NCBI GenBank assembly: GCA_012838665.1
Contig: DUOX01000060.1
Location: 1-57,874, forward strand
Direction of reading: 5' to 3'
DNA length: 57,874 bases
Origin: Clostridiales bacterium
GTDB taxonomy: Bacteria > Bacillota > Clostridia > Oscillospirales > Oscillospiraceae
The position numbers and the translations under genes were made by a program. This document shows, piece after piece, positions 41,025 to 50,181 of the stretch (the stretch's first letter is position 1; each line of letters starts with the position of its first letter). A model generated the notes under the pieces. It saw nothing but the letters and a program-made list of their open reading frames with translations. It was not told the DNA's origin and searched no databases.

Positions 41025-41355
41025 GCTCTTTTACTCTGCAGCCTGCTTGTGACAACCTTTGTTATTGAAGACACCATAAATATACCCACAGTAATGGCTC
41101 CCGCTTCCAAAACAACTTTTGAGATTTTTTCTTTTCCCTACGCCGAAACCGTGGTCTTTCTATGTCTGGGCGTACCTTTACTAGGGCATTCTTTACAAAA
41201 ACACCATGGAAATGTTTAGCTTTCTGAGATATCATCCCTATTATGCCTTTCCTTTTCAGGTAATCATACCATTTATAATCTGGATTGCCGGAGAAATACA
41301 CGCAAGGAGGCACAAAATCCCAAAAAACACAGCCCCTCTTCCAGAGGCTTCCTAA
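41025..41355 (+). pseudogene. GerAB-type spore germination permease, decayed fragments
   Basis: Two plus-strand frames carry pieces of a GerAB-family germinant receptor permease. The first (to 41219) has a helix LLLCSLLVTTFVIEDTINIP and then KTTFEIFSFPYAETVVFLCL, the well-conserved SFP.(A/G)E strand. The second (41212-41355) reads RYHPYYAFPFQVIIPFIIWI followed by AGEIHARRHK, the characteristic last helix. The region between these in intact proteins (over 100 residues) is missing, and so is the N-terminus. It is a relic by internal deletion. Confidence 0.6.
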
Positions 41356-41380
41356 AGCTGCAATTTAAGCATACATGCCA

Positions 41381-41415
41381 AAATCAGCGGCCGGTTAAAA
41401 ACCCGCCGCTGATTT
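41381..41415 (+). terminator. Terminator-like hairpin after the gerAB relic
   Basis: AAATCAGCGGC and GCCGCTGATTT are perfect 11-bp arms. The T stretch after it is interrupted by G. Confidence 0.55.
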
Positions 41416-41550
41416 GTTGTTATTGCTTTTAAGGGCGGCCAATATTATCTCCCGGGAAAAATTAACAATCTTTTTTTTAAAAATTAAATTTTATTCTTCA
41501 ATCTTTTCTAATTTATGATAGAATAGTTTTCAAAATAGTAAAAGGGAGAA

Positions 41551-44007
41551 ATGGTCTTGGCTCTGCCCGTGAAAAAGAAAAAGCACGAAACTCTAGTCAG
41601 GCCAAAGATTAAGGTCTTTGTTGCGGACCCCGAAGTCGGCCTCAGCAGCTCGCAGGTTTCACAGCGCATAAGCTCAGGCTGGGTCAACAGTTCTGTTGAA
41701 CCTCCTACAAAGACTACGGGGCAAATAATAACCTCCAACCTGTTCACCTACTTTAACCTGGTTTTCTTCCTTCTCGCCGCATGCGTCATTGCCGTGGGCA
41801 GCTGGAGAAATCTGATGTTTATGCCCGTGGTTCTTGCCAACATTTTTATCGGCATAGTGCAGGAACTGCGCTCAAAAAGGACCCTTGACAAATTAACTCT
41901 TCTAACAAGCCCCAAGGGAGTTGTAATACGCGACGGCGAAAAACGAACCATTAACACGGAAGAAATGGTTAGAGACGACATAGTTATTTTCGCCGCTGGA
42001 AATCAGATTTTCGCCGACGCCGAGGTGGTATCGGGTACCTGCCACGTAAACGAGGCCCTCATCACCGGGGAGGCGGACGAAATAAAAAAATCGCCCGGGG
42101 ACAAGCTTCTCTCCGGGAGTTTCGTGATCAGCGGCTCCTGCCGTGCCCGACTGACCAGGGTGGGCGCGGACTCCTATGCCGCAAAGCTGACCTTGGAGGC
42201 CAAGAAGACAAAAAAACAAATCCAGTCCGAGATGATGCGCTCACTTTCCCAACTGGTTAAGTGGATTGGCCTCATCCTAATCCCCTTCGGTGTGGTACTG
42301 TGCATTAAAGAGATTTCATGGCTGGGCAGGAGCGTGGAGGACGGCGTAGTCTCCACCGTCGGGGCCCTAGTAGGCATGATTCCCGAGGGGCTTTACCTGC
42401 TTACAAGCCTGGCCCTGGCTGCGGGAATCATCCGCCTTGCCCAAAGAAAAACCCTGGTTCACGAGCTGGGCTGCATAGAAACCCTCGCCCGGGTTGACAC
42501 CCTCTGTGTGGACAAGACCGGTACCATAACCGAAAACAAAATGATTGTGGAAGACCTGTCCCTGCTCTGCGAGGACCGCTTCAACGAAGACGACATACGC
42601 ATGATAATGTCCGACTACGTATTTGCCATGCAGGCTGATAACGACACCATGGTGGCGCTGAAAAAATACTTTTCAGGTACCGTGCGGCAAAAGGCCAAAA
42701 AAACCCTGCCCTTTTCTTCGGCAAGGAAATACGGGGGCGTGTCCTTCCACGAGGACGAGACATATATCCTTGGCGCGCCCGAGATTGTTTTGAGCGACGA
42801 CTATCACAAATACAGTGAAAAAATCGACTACTACTCCTCCCGAGGCTGCCGCGTTCTGCTCCTGGCCCTCTATGACGGTGATTTGGAGGACCCCGGGCTT
42901 GAGGCGGAAATCATGCCCCTTGCCCTTATACTACTGACAAACAAAATCCGGCCCGAAGCCCCGGAAACATTCCGGTTTTTTGCCAGGCAGGGTGTGGAAA
43001 TTAAGGTCATCTCCGGCGACAACCCCATGACGGTTTCCGAGGTCGCCAAAAGAGCCGGCATTGAAAATGCTGAGAAATATGTGGACGCCCGCACTCTAGA
43101 CAACGACAAAAAGCTTGCCGCCGCCGCCATCGAATACACCGTATTCGGCCGGGTTACCCCAGAGCAGAAGCGGAAGCTGATTCGCGCGATGAAAGCCGCG
43201 GGCCGCACCGTGGCCATGACGGGGGACGGCGTCAATGACGTTCTGGCCCTTAAGGAGGCGGACTGCAGCGTGGCCATGGCATCGGGCAGCGACGTGGCCT
43301 GCAGGGTCTCCCATATAGTCCTGCTCAACTCCGACTTTTCCTCCATGCCCTCGGTGGTTATGGAAGGCCGGCGGGTAATCAACAACATTGAGCGGGCAGC
43401 CGCCCTGTATCTTGTCAAGAACATCTTTTCCTTCCTGCTGGCGCTGGTTTCCCTGTTTTTCACCCTGCCCTATCCCGTATCTCCCGCCCAGCTCAGTCTC
43501 GTCAGCTCGATTACCATCGGTATCCCCTCCTTTTTTCTTGCTATGGAACCCAATGAGGGCATCGTTAAAGGCAAATTCCTGCCCAATGTCATATACCGTG
43601 CCCTGCCTGGCGGTTTGACAAATCTGGTGCTTGTACTGGGAATTCTGCTTTTTTACATCGCGTTCAACGTGGACGCCGGGGAAATGTCCACTATTTGCGC
43701 CATTGTAATGGGAATTGTAGGACTGCTTGTCCTTCACAGAACCTGCAAGCCCTACACCCCGTTGAGAAAAATCCTTATGTGGTTTTTGTCCATAACCTTT
43801 GCCCTTTGCGCTCTGTTTCTCAAGAACCTGTTTACGCTCTCCCCGCTGGATTTCCCCAGCATGCTGGTGCTGGCGGTATTTTCCCTGCTTGCCTATCCGG
43901 TGATGTCCGTTTTCACAAAGTGGCTGGACAGGATTAAAAACTACTTCCGGGCTGAACGGTTAAAGCGTGGGAGAAAACGCAGGCGCAAAATAAAAAGAAA
44001 AGCATAA
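41551..44007 (+). CDS. Cation-translocating P-type ATPase
   Basis: An 818-residue P-type ATPase. The phosphorylated Asp321 is in CVDKTGTITENK. The actuator motif is LITGEADE, the hinge is TGDGVNDVLALKEADC, and the membrane motif MIPEGLYLLTSLALA is of the type II PEGL kind. About 10 membrane helices are present, with a basic C-terminal tail. There is no N-terminal heavy-metal domain, so it is unlikely to move copper or zinc; calcium, magnesium or another cation is possible. The start may be the ATG or the TTG two codons later. No other transport gene is adjacent. Confidence 0.92.
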   Translation: MVLALPVKKKKHETLVRPKIKVFVADPEVGLSSSQVSQRISSGWVNSSVEPPTKTTGQIITSNLFTYFNLVFFLLAACVIAVGSWRNLMFMPVVLANIFIGIVQELRSKRTLDKLTLLTSPKGVVIRDGEKRTINTEEMVRDDIVIFAAGNQIFADAEVVSGTCHVNEALITGEADEIKKSPGDKLLSGSFVISGSCRARLTRVGADSYAAKLTLEAKKTKKQIQSEMMRSLSQLVKWIGLILIPFGVVLCIKEISWLGRSVEDGVVSTVGALVGMIPEGLYLLTSLALAAGIIRLAQRKTLVHELGCIETLARVDTLCVDKTGTITENKMIVEDLSLLCEDRFNEDDIRMIMSDYVFAMQADNDTMVALKKYFSGTVRQKAKKTLPFSSARKYGGVSFHEDETYILGAPEIVLSDDYHKYSEKIDYYSSRGCRVLLLALYDGDLEDPGLEAEIMPLALILLTNKIRPEAPETFRFFARQGVEIKVISGDNPMTVSEVAKRAGIENAEKYVDARTLDNDKKLAAAAIEYTVFGRVTPEQKRKLIRAMKAAGRTVAMTGDGVNDVLALKEADCSVAMASGSDVACRVSHIVLLNSDFSSMPSVVMEGRRVINNIERAAALYLVKNIFSFLLALVSLFFTLPYPVSPAQLSLVSSITIGIPSFFLAMEPNEGIVKGKFLPNVIYRALPGGLTNLVLVLGILLFYIAFNVDAGEMSTICAIVMGIVGLLVLHRTCKPYTPLRKILMWFLSITFALCALFLKNLFTLSPLDFPSMLVLAVFSLLAYPVMSVFTKWLDRIKNYFRAERLKRGRKRRRKIKRKA

Positions 44008-44012
44008 AAACG

Positions 44013-44040
44013 GCCCCTGTGGTTTAAAAACCACAGGGGC
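44013..44040. terminator. Bidirectional terminator after the P-type ATPase
   Basis: GCCCCTGTGGTTT and AAACCACAGGGGC are perfect 13-bp arms, between convergent genes. Confidence 0.8.
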
Positions 44041-44057
44041 ATCTTTGTTTATCGCAA

Positions 44058-44579
44058 TTATTTTGTCAGATCCCGAATATAGGGCATCTTTGAAAGGGCA
44101 AGGAATAACGCGCTGCCGGCCACTGAGCCGAATATGCCCTGCACGCAGTTTCCGGGCACGTCCGCCAGCGCGCCCATACCGTAGCCCAAGAAAACTGCGG
44201 AATAGACAAAATAGCCCGATACCATTACCACCGCCCCGGCCAGGGAGGCCAAAACGGCAGCCACGGCGGGCCGGGAATCGCACATTTTCCGAAGGAGAAA
44301 ACCCGAAAGCAGGGCCATGGACCCCTTGATAAGTAGAGTGCCGGGCGCATATACCACATAGCCCAATATCACATCCGCCAGGGCGCTGCCCAGCCCCGCG
44401 GCAATTGCGCCCCAGGCCGGTCCCAACAAAAAGGCTCCTAACAGCACCATGGAATCCCCGGGGTTGACATACCCCCCCGTTGGGGATGGGATTACTATGA
44501 CAATGGTTGCCACGCAGGTCAATGCGGCAAACAGTGCTCCCATTACCAGTTTTAATAACTTATTCTTGCTATAAAGCAT
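44058..44579 (-). CDS. ECF transporter S component
   Basis: A 173-residue membrane protein with about six helices. LVMGALFAALTCVATIVIVI, the GGYVNPGDSMVLLGAFLLGP motif and GSALADVILGYVVYAPGTLL match the ECF S-component family that binds vitamins or similar solutes. The substrate cannot be told from these motifs. The chosen ATG has CAGGGG upstream; a longer frame starts inside the DUF4330 gene. The energising EcfA/EcfT module is elsewhere. Confidence 0.8.
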   Translation of the reverse strand: MLYSKNKLLKLVMGALFAALTCVATIVIVIPSPTGGYVNPGDSMVLLGAFLLGPAWGAIAAGLGSALADVILGYVVYAPGTLLIKGSMALLSGFLLRKMCDSRPAVAAVLASLAGAVVMVSGYFVYSAVFLGYGMGALADVPGNCVQGIFGSVAGSALFLALSKMPYIRDLTK

Positions 44580-44586
44580 TAAGGTT

Positions 44587-45078
44587 CTACCCCTGTTCAA
44601 CAGGTTGGATATCGCTTATGGTGAGATACAGTTTAGCGTCGCCGGCATAGATAACCATTGTATGTCCAACACCGTACAGGGTGCCGCCTATGGTGACACC
44701 ATGGGGGCCCAAATATCCCTGAGCATGGCTGGTAAGCAGCAGCGAGCAGTAGCCCTCCTTGTGGGTGGTCTTGATTTCCCCGTCGCTGGTTTCCGCAAAA
44801 CTGATGGAATCGCCGGTTTCAAAGCCGGATATTGTGCCCAGATTAATACGGCCGTTGGCGTCTATTACCGGATTTCCAATCTTTAGCCGCTCCACAACAT
44901 AATTTGGCGCCTCTTCATGGTAAAAGGTTATGGCCACAGGCACGGAATTATTACCATAGTCCGCGTTGCGCCCCTGAATAAACCTATACGCAAAAAAAGC
45001 AAGCAGCAGTATAATAATGGCAATTATTACAGCGTCAATTATGTTCAGCTTTCCAAAGAGCTTCCCTTTGTTGTTCAT
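44587..45078 (-). CDS. DUF4330-domain membrane-anchored protein
   Basis: A 163-residue protein with one N-terminal helix (IIDAVIIAIIILLLAFFAYR) and a beta-rich outer domain (VPVAITFYHEEAPNYVVERL, then IGNPVIDANGRINLGTISGF) typical of DUF4330. No function is known for the family. It lies just before the ECF S component in the same direction. Confidence 0.8.
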   Translation of the reverse strand: MNNKGKLFGKLNIIDAVIIAIIILLLAFFAYRFIQGRNADYGNNSVPVAITFYHEEAPNYVVERLKIGNPVIDANGRINLGTISGFETGDSISFAETSDGEIKTTHKEGYCSLLLTSHAQGYLGPHGVTIGGTLYGVGHTMVIYAGDAKLYLTISDIQPVEQG

Positions 45079-45274
45079 AGCCGTTTCCTTTCAGGACAAA
45101 TTCCCGTCCGTTATTTCATCATTTGTGCAATTGTGTTTTCTAATATACTCCATAGCCCGGGAATTAGTCAAGCCCAACAGAGTCCAAAGCCCGGCCAGTT
45201 GACCCGGCTCTGAGGCGGTTTTCTTATGTTCAATGAAGATAGCCGGACCAATACGCCGGCTTGTAAAGACGCAA

Positions 45275-45305
45275 AAATACCTCCGTGCGCGCCACGGAGG
45301 TATTT
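45275..45305 (-). terminator. Terminator of the MMPL operon
   Basis: AAATACCTCCGTG and CACGGAGGTATTT are perfect 13-bp arms, followed by TTTGCG on the minus strand. Confidence 0.8.
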
Positions 45306-45316
45306 CACGTTTCAGG

Positions 45317-47203
45317 TTAAAATCCAAACAGGGCCAGCAAGCGGTCAATAAAGCCTTCATCTTCTGCGGGGGGAGGCGAATATCTTTCGCTCTCTGTCCT
45401 TATAGAGGGCGTCATCATTACAAACTGCACGGACTTGACGTTCTTATTCTTCTCCGAGACGAAGGACACATTGTCAAATCCCTCTCCCCCGTAGCCGGAC
45501 AGGAACTCGTCAAGACCCTTTTGGACACGGACGTCAATGCCGGAAGTCTCCTTTTCAAGCGCGGCAAGACCGTCCGAAAGCTCTGTCGCCCCCTGGGAAA
45601 GTTTGGAAACTCCCTCCTTTAGGAGCCCGCAGCCTCCGTTCAGGCGGACAAAGCCGTCATAAAGGGTTTTATACCCTTCTGCAACGGACGAAACGGCGGC
45701 GGCGTACCGGTCAATGCCGCCCTCCAGCTGCCTAGCGCCAGCCTCCAGCTCCTTCAAACCCGATTCCAGCTGCTCAAAGCCCCCTGTAAGCCGAGACAGG
45801 AGGACCGGCAGTGACTGCAGGGCGTCATCAAGGCTGGCATATCCCTCCGCCAGCTCACCTGAGCTTGAGCTGAGAGAACCGACACCGGATTCAAGGCTGT
45901 CAATAAACTGCTGCTGCGCTCCAATAAGGCCGTTGTTTGCCTCCAATAGCCTGATTAGTTGATTTGTCTGCTCTACCTGCGTACTGACTGACATATACTC
46001 CTGGCTGCCCGGTGTAAGGACAGCAAGCCGGCTATTGAGCTCCTCAACGGTGCCACGCAAAGCGGCCGCAGTATCGCTGTTGGCGGCAGTCAGGGCGGAG
46101 GGGTCCTGCCCGCTCTCGCTGACGGAACTGCGATAGGCCTGAAAGCTGCCCTGTAGCTGGGCCAGACCTGCGGAAAGCCCGTCAAGGCCGGTTTTGATGC
46201 CCGCGGACGCCATGGTTAGTTCCGAAAGGTCGGCGGAGGTAACGGAAAACTCCTCAAGCCCCGCCAGTATTGCGGCAATTCCCTCGGCCATCTCCGCCGC
46301 CCCATCCGACAGGGCGCCGCCCTCGCCGCTCAGCCGGTTCAGGCCGTCAAGCATCTCCGACATGCCCACCTGCATGGAATTCATTCCGCTCCGAAGTTCG
46401 CCAGCGGCGAAATCAAGCTCATTTGCCCCGCCGGACAGACGGCTCGCCCCATCTGAGGCTGCAGATATTCCGCCGCTTAAGTCCTTCAGCCCTCCGGTCA
46501 TTTCCCCCAGGTTGAGAGAATCAATGTCAACGCTTATATTCATGGGCAGGCCGGTAAACTGTATGGCGTCCATCTCAAAGTCATGCACCCGGGCGGTGAC
46601 GGAATAATCCCCCTCGCTGCCGGGCAGCAGGGTAAAGGTTATAACCCTGTCTTTCCCGGCGCTGGCGATTGTACCTTCCTCGGCTTCAATTCCATAGCAG
46701 AGAGCGGCGTCCAGTGTGACGGTTATGTTTAACGTGAAACTTTCGAAGAATTCTTCCGCCGCCAGTTGGTTTTTCCGCACGGAAATGGCTATTTCCAGAT
46801 TTCCGGAACTGCCGGCAAGAGCATCAGGGTCTACGGATTTCCCGTCCAGATAATATCCAATGTCAATTTTCCAGGGCAACTGTATGGATTCCAGTTCTCC
46901 CTGGTAATAGAATCTCCCGGCGGGAGCATAGATACTTACTTTTCCGTCCCTGCAGTCCAGCCCATCGGTGGTGGACAGGTTTATGACCGAGGTGTAATCC
47001 CCGTAATCTGCAATCTCTCCCGCCCGGCTCAGCTCAAAGGAATTTACAACATAGGCGCCGATTACGTCTCCTTTAAAATCCAGGCGGGCATAGATTACCT
47101 CTTCTTTCGGGACAGCGAAGTTTTCGGCCGCGCTACCCGAAATGCCGGAAACCAGCGATAAAATTAGGCACAGGGCGACAATGGATAAAGCTTGCTTTTT
47201 CAT
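45317..47203 (-). CDS. Secreted coiled protein with YhgE/Pip-like repeats
   Basis: A 628-residue exported protein. It has an N-terminal signal (LSIVALCLILSLVSGISGSA) and an N-terminal beta domain to about residue 215. A long region of LxxG-type heptads follows (LKDLSGGISAASDGASRLSG, LRSGMNSMQVGMSEMLDGLN and similar), as in YhgE/Pip and related MMPL-linked proteins. Unlike full YhgE it has no C-terminal membrane domain. It lies 26 bases after an MMPL transporter gene, so it is probably that exporter's periplasm-side or wall-side partner. The exported cargo is unknown. Confidence 0.75.
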   Translation of the reverse strand: MKKQALSIVALCLILSLVSGISGSAAENFAVPKEEVIYARLDFKGDVIGAYVVNSFELSRAGEIADYGDYTSVINLSTTDGLDCRDGKVSIYAPAGRFYYQGELESIQLPWKIDIGYYLDGKSVDPDALAGSSGNLEIAISVRKNQLAAEEFFESFTLNITVTLDAALCYGIEAEEGTIASAGKDRVITFTLLPGSEGDYSVTARVHDFEMDAIQFTGLPMNISVDIDSLNLGEMTGGLKDLSGGISAASDGASRLSGGANELDFAAGELRSGMNSMQVGMSEMLDGLNRLSGEGGALSDGAAEMAEGIAAILAGLEEFSVTSADLSELTMASAGIKTGLDGLSAGLAQLQGSFQAYRSSVSESGQDPSALTAANSDTAAALRGTVEELNSRLAVLTPGSQEYMSVSTQVEQTNQLIRLLEANNGLIGAQQQFIDSLESGVGSLSSSSGELAEGYASLDDALQSLPVLLSRLTGGFEQLESGLKELEAGARQLEGGIDRYAAAVSSVAEGYKTLYDGFVRLNGGCGLLKEGVSKLSQGATELSDGLAALEKETSGIDVRVQKGLDEFLSGYGGEGFDNVSFVSEKNKNVKSVQFVMMTPSIRTESERYSPPPAEDEGFIDRLLALFGF

Positions 47204-47229
47204 ATTTTTAACCTCCGAGGCTCTGAGTG

Positions 47230-49281
47230 TCAGTTTACTCGTTTTTTCAGCGTAGTTTTTTGAATGACCCCGTCAAACAATATCAGCATTGCAGGCAGGA
47301 ACAGCAGCACCATGGCAACGGAGATGAGGGCCCCCCTGCCCAATATGCTACCAAGCTCGCTGATTACCCCGTTGGTGGAAAATATTCCCAGCATTTGGCA
47401 GGCAGCAAAGATTATCAGGGCGGGAGTCAGTACAGAGGGTGCCGCTGTGGACAAAGATTCAATAACGGCCGTCTTTTTGTCCATGGTATCGCGAATGGTT
47501 AAATAATGCTGGGTGAGCAAAATCCCGTAATCCACCGTGGCTCCAAGCTGCACGGCGCTGATTATCTGATAGCCGATGAAATTCAGCTGGCTGCCCGTAA
47601 AGTAAGGAATAGCCAGATTTATCCATATGGCGCTCTCAATGGTGAGAAGCAGAATCACCGGTATGGACAGGTTCCTGAAAGTGAACAGCAGCACCAACCC
47701 TATGGAGACGATGGAGGCTATGGTGATGATAAGGTTATCCCCCAAAACCGTGTCCTTCATGTCGGAATTAATGACACTCAGGCCTACGAGATGGCAGGAA
47801 TCACCGTAATAGCTCTCCGCCGCATTTCTGATCTGCTCCACAACGGCGAAAGCCTCCTCCCCTTCCGGCTCGGTGGCCGCATAAAGAATTATGCGGCTGT
47901 ACCCGCCCCGGCGGAACTCACCAAGCAGGGCTTCATCCAGCATAGCGTCGGGTATTTCGGCACCCACAAGGCTGGCGTAGGAGGTGACGGAAGTGACCGC
48001 GGGTATTTCCTCCAACTCTCTGGACAGGGAAGCTTCGGAGACAACATCCCCCTCCGGTACCAGTAAAACCATCTGCTGGTTTTGCCCGAAAACTTCACTG
48101 ATGAACTGGCTCTCCTGCTTCACATAGCTGTCATTGCCGTGCATGCCGGAGGAACCGTATACGAACTCGTTGCTGTTCTGGCCCAAAAAACTTGGGACAA
48201 TTAGGAGAAGCACGAGAATTGCGACAGGCGCGCATATCCGGACTACCGTCCGGGCAAATCCGCCAAAGTTGGGCAAAAAAGAGCGGTGGCGGGTTTTATC
48301 CAACAGTTTTGTGGTGCCCACCGCCAGCACCGGCATCAAAACCACAACGGTTATATAGCTACACAGTATCCCTTTAGCCAGGACAAGGCCCATATCCGGC
48401 CCGATTTTAAATTTCATCAGGCACAGGGAGAGAAAGCCGAAAAGGGTTGTCAGCATGCTGGCTGCTATGGCAGGGGCAGACTCCACCATGGCCTTTTTCA
48501 TGGCTATGTAGACATTTTCCGTCTCTTGCCGGTGGCGGGCAAAGGAATGGAGCAGGAAAACCGCATAGTCCATGGAAACTGCAAGCTGCAAAACGGCGCT
48601 GCAGGCCTGGGTGACATAGCTTATTTCGCCAAGAAATATGTTTGTACCCTGGTTCAGCACTATTGCAACGCCGATGACTACTAGAAAAAGAACAGGCTCA
48701 AGCCATGAGCTGGTGGCAAAAAGAAGCACAATCAAAACAAGGGGGACCACATATGCCATGATTTGGGCAATTTCTTTCATGGTGACGGTCTGTATATAGG
48801 AAAAATCCGCCGCCTCCCCAGACATGGCCCCGTCCGGTCCGATGATTGAGCTGGCCTTTTCAACAACTTCCACACTCCTACCCTCATCAACCGTGACCAG
48901 ATAAAGGGCGCCGCCGGCGGCATACCAGGCGGAGACAAGCTCCTGGTCCAGCATCTCAAGGGGCAGGGTCACATCTGCCACGTCGTCCAGCCACAAAACA
49001 GCGGACACGCCATCGATGCCGGAAAGCTTTGCCTTATACTCCAGCGCCTGAGGCACGTTTTCCACAGGCACAAAAACGTTGAGGTTTGGCACGCTTTCGC
49101 CAAAACTGTTTTTTAACACCTGAAGCGCAATACTGGAAGGCGTATCATCGGGCAGATAGTCGGCCAGATTATAATTGATGTCAACCGCCAGCATCATTAC
49201 AAGTGAAATTACCAAAAATGCCACCGTTAGAATTACGATAAACCTTTTATGATTCAGTATCCAGTCTGCCACACGAGTCAT
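47230..49281 (-). CDS. MMPL/RND-family transporter
   Basis: A 683-residue membrane protein with two homologous halves. Each half has a first helix (HKRFIVILTVAFLVISLVMM), an outer loop of about 150 residues, and a five-helix bundle (SYVTQACSAVLQLAVSMDYA, and GATVDYGILLTQHYLTIRD). The D-Y pairs in these helices are the usual proton-relay positions of MMPL proteins. It likely exports a lipid or hydrophobic compound. GGAGGAACGATT precedes the ATG. It is divergent from a TetR-family regulator. Confidence 0.9.
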   Translation of the reverse strand: MTRVADWILNHKRFIVILTVAFLVISLVMMLAVDINYNLADYLPDDTPSSIALQVLKNSFGESVPNLNVFVPVENVPQALEYKAKLSGIDGVSAVLWLDDVADVTLPLEMLDQELVSAWYAAGGALYLVTVDEGRSVEVVEKASSIIGPDGAMSGEAADFSYIQTVTMKEIAQIMAYVVPLVLIVLLFATSSWLEPVLFLVVIGVAIVLNQGTNIFLGEISYVTQACSAVLQLAVSMDYAVFLLHSFARHRQETENVYIAMKKAMVESAPAIAASMLTTLFGFLSLCLMKFKIGPDMGLVLAKGILCSYITVVVLMPVLAVGTTKLLDKTRHRSFLPNFGGFARTVVRICAPVAILVLLLIVPSFLGQNSNEFVYGSSGMHGNDSYVKQESQFISEVFGQNQQMVLLVPEGDVVSEASLSRELEEIPAVTSVTSYASLVGAEIPDAMLDEALLGEFRRGGYSRIILYAATEPEGEEAFAVVEQIRNAAESYYGDSCHLVGLSVINSDMKDTVLGDNLIITIASIVSIGLVLLFTFRNLSIPVILLLTIESAIWINLAIPYFTGSQLNFIGYQIISAVQLGATVDYGILLTQHYLTIRDTMDKKTAVIESLSTAAPSVLTPALIIFAACQMLGIFSTNGVISELGSILGRGALISVAMVLLFLPAMLILFDGVIQKTTLKKRVN

Positions 49282-49326
49282 AATCGTTCCTCCGATTTTG
49301 GCATAAGCAGTCGTTTATAAATAAAC

Positions 49327-49410
49327 ATTATGTTGATTATTTGTCGCGTGTATATTATAGTAACAGCAGTATAAACACTCAATAATCAGTTTCTTTCATA
49401 ATGTTGATTA
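49327..49410. promoter_or_regulatory. Repeat pair, candidate TetR operators
   Basis: ATTATGTTGATTAT at 49327-49340 and CATAATGTTGATTA at 49397-49410 are near-identical direct repeats. An inverted AATAATCA lies between them at about 49381. All are between the divergent MMPL and TetR genes. Confidence 0.45.
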
Positions 49411-49456
49411 AAATACAGGAGCGAACTTGAATGTTGAAAGCAGGTGTAAATAATTT

Positions 49457-50047
49457 ATGAACGAAAAAAAAGCCGACCGCCGGGTCAGAAAAACCAAGGC
49501 GCTTCTTTGCAACGCCCTTACCAAGCTGCTGATGGAAAAGGAGCTGCGAGAAATCAGCGTGATGGAGCTGACGGAGCTTGCCGATGTGAACAGGGGCACC
49601 TTTTATCTGCACTACAGAGACATTTATGACCTGTATGAACACATAGAAAACAACGTTCTGGAAAACTTCAAATCACTGCTTATGTACGACAGTACAAAGG
49701 GCGAAAAGCTTGTAATATATTCCGTTGTACTCTGGGCCTTTAGATTCATCGCCGACAATGCGGAGATGTGCATGGCCATACTGAAACAGGGCGACAGGGC
49801 CTTCCTGGAGAAGATGTTTGACCTCTGCCGGGACAAAAGCCTTGAGGAGTGGATAAGCAAAAGGGGCCATAGCAGTGTGAAGTTCCACGACTATTATTTC
49901 TCCTTTGCCACTTCCGGCTGTGTAGGGCTTGTGCAGGCCTGGCTTGCGGGGGGGATGAAAGAAGATCCTGAAAACATGGCAAACATGGCTAACAAGCTGA
50001 TAATGGGCTGCTTGCACAGTGTCAACAATACAGTCGGTCACTCATAA
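49457..50047 (+). CDS. TetR/AcrR-family regulator
   Basis: A 196-residue protein. The N-terminal DNA-binding part (RRVRKTKALLCNALTKLLME, then ISVMELTELADVNRGTFYLHYRD) has the TetR HTH pattern. The helical C-terminal ligand domain resembles those of Firmicute TetR proteins (TetR_C_33-like). It is divergent from the MMPL operon and probably represses it until a ligand binds. Spacing to the upstream CAGGTG is long, so the start is moderately certain. Confidence 0.85.
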   Translation: MNEKKADRRVRKTKALLCNALTKLLMEKELREISVMELTELADVNRGTFYLHYRDIYDLYEHIENNVLENFKSLLMYDSTKGEKLVIYSVVLWAFRFIADNAEMCMAILKQGDRAFLEKMFDLCRDKSLEEWISKRGHSSVKFHDYYFSFATSGCVGLVQAWLAGGMKEDPENMANMANKLIMGCLHSVNNTVGHS

Positions 50048-50117
50048 TTTGTAACTGCTTTTTACATGCATATATTACAAAAATGAACAAAAACTTACAA
50101 AAAAATTCCCAAAATTA

Positions 50118-50146
50118 TTGAAACGGTAAGGACTTTGTGCTATACT
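50118..50146 (+). promoter_or_regulatory. Promoter of the surface-protein operon
   Basis: TTGAAA, a 17-base spacer and TATACT lie 35 bases before the ATG. Confidence 0.6.
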
Positions 50147-50181
50147 GGCGGCATAATTTGGAGAGATATAGAGGAGACGCC

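Noticed and set aside
41062..41313. An 83-residue minus-strand frame between the holin and the P-type ATPase
   Set aside because: The plus strand here carries recognisable GerAB fragments, which explain the open frame opposite.
45714..46607. Repetitive-looking DNA in the coiled-protein gene as a possible tandem repeat array
   Set aside because: The periodicity comes from LxxG heptads at the protein level; the DNA units are not identical, and no CRISPR-like repeat-spacer pattern exists.
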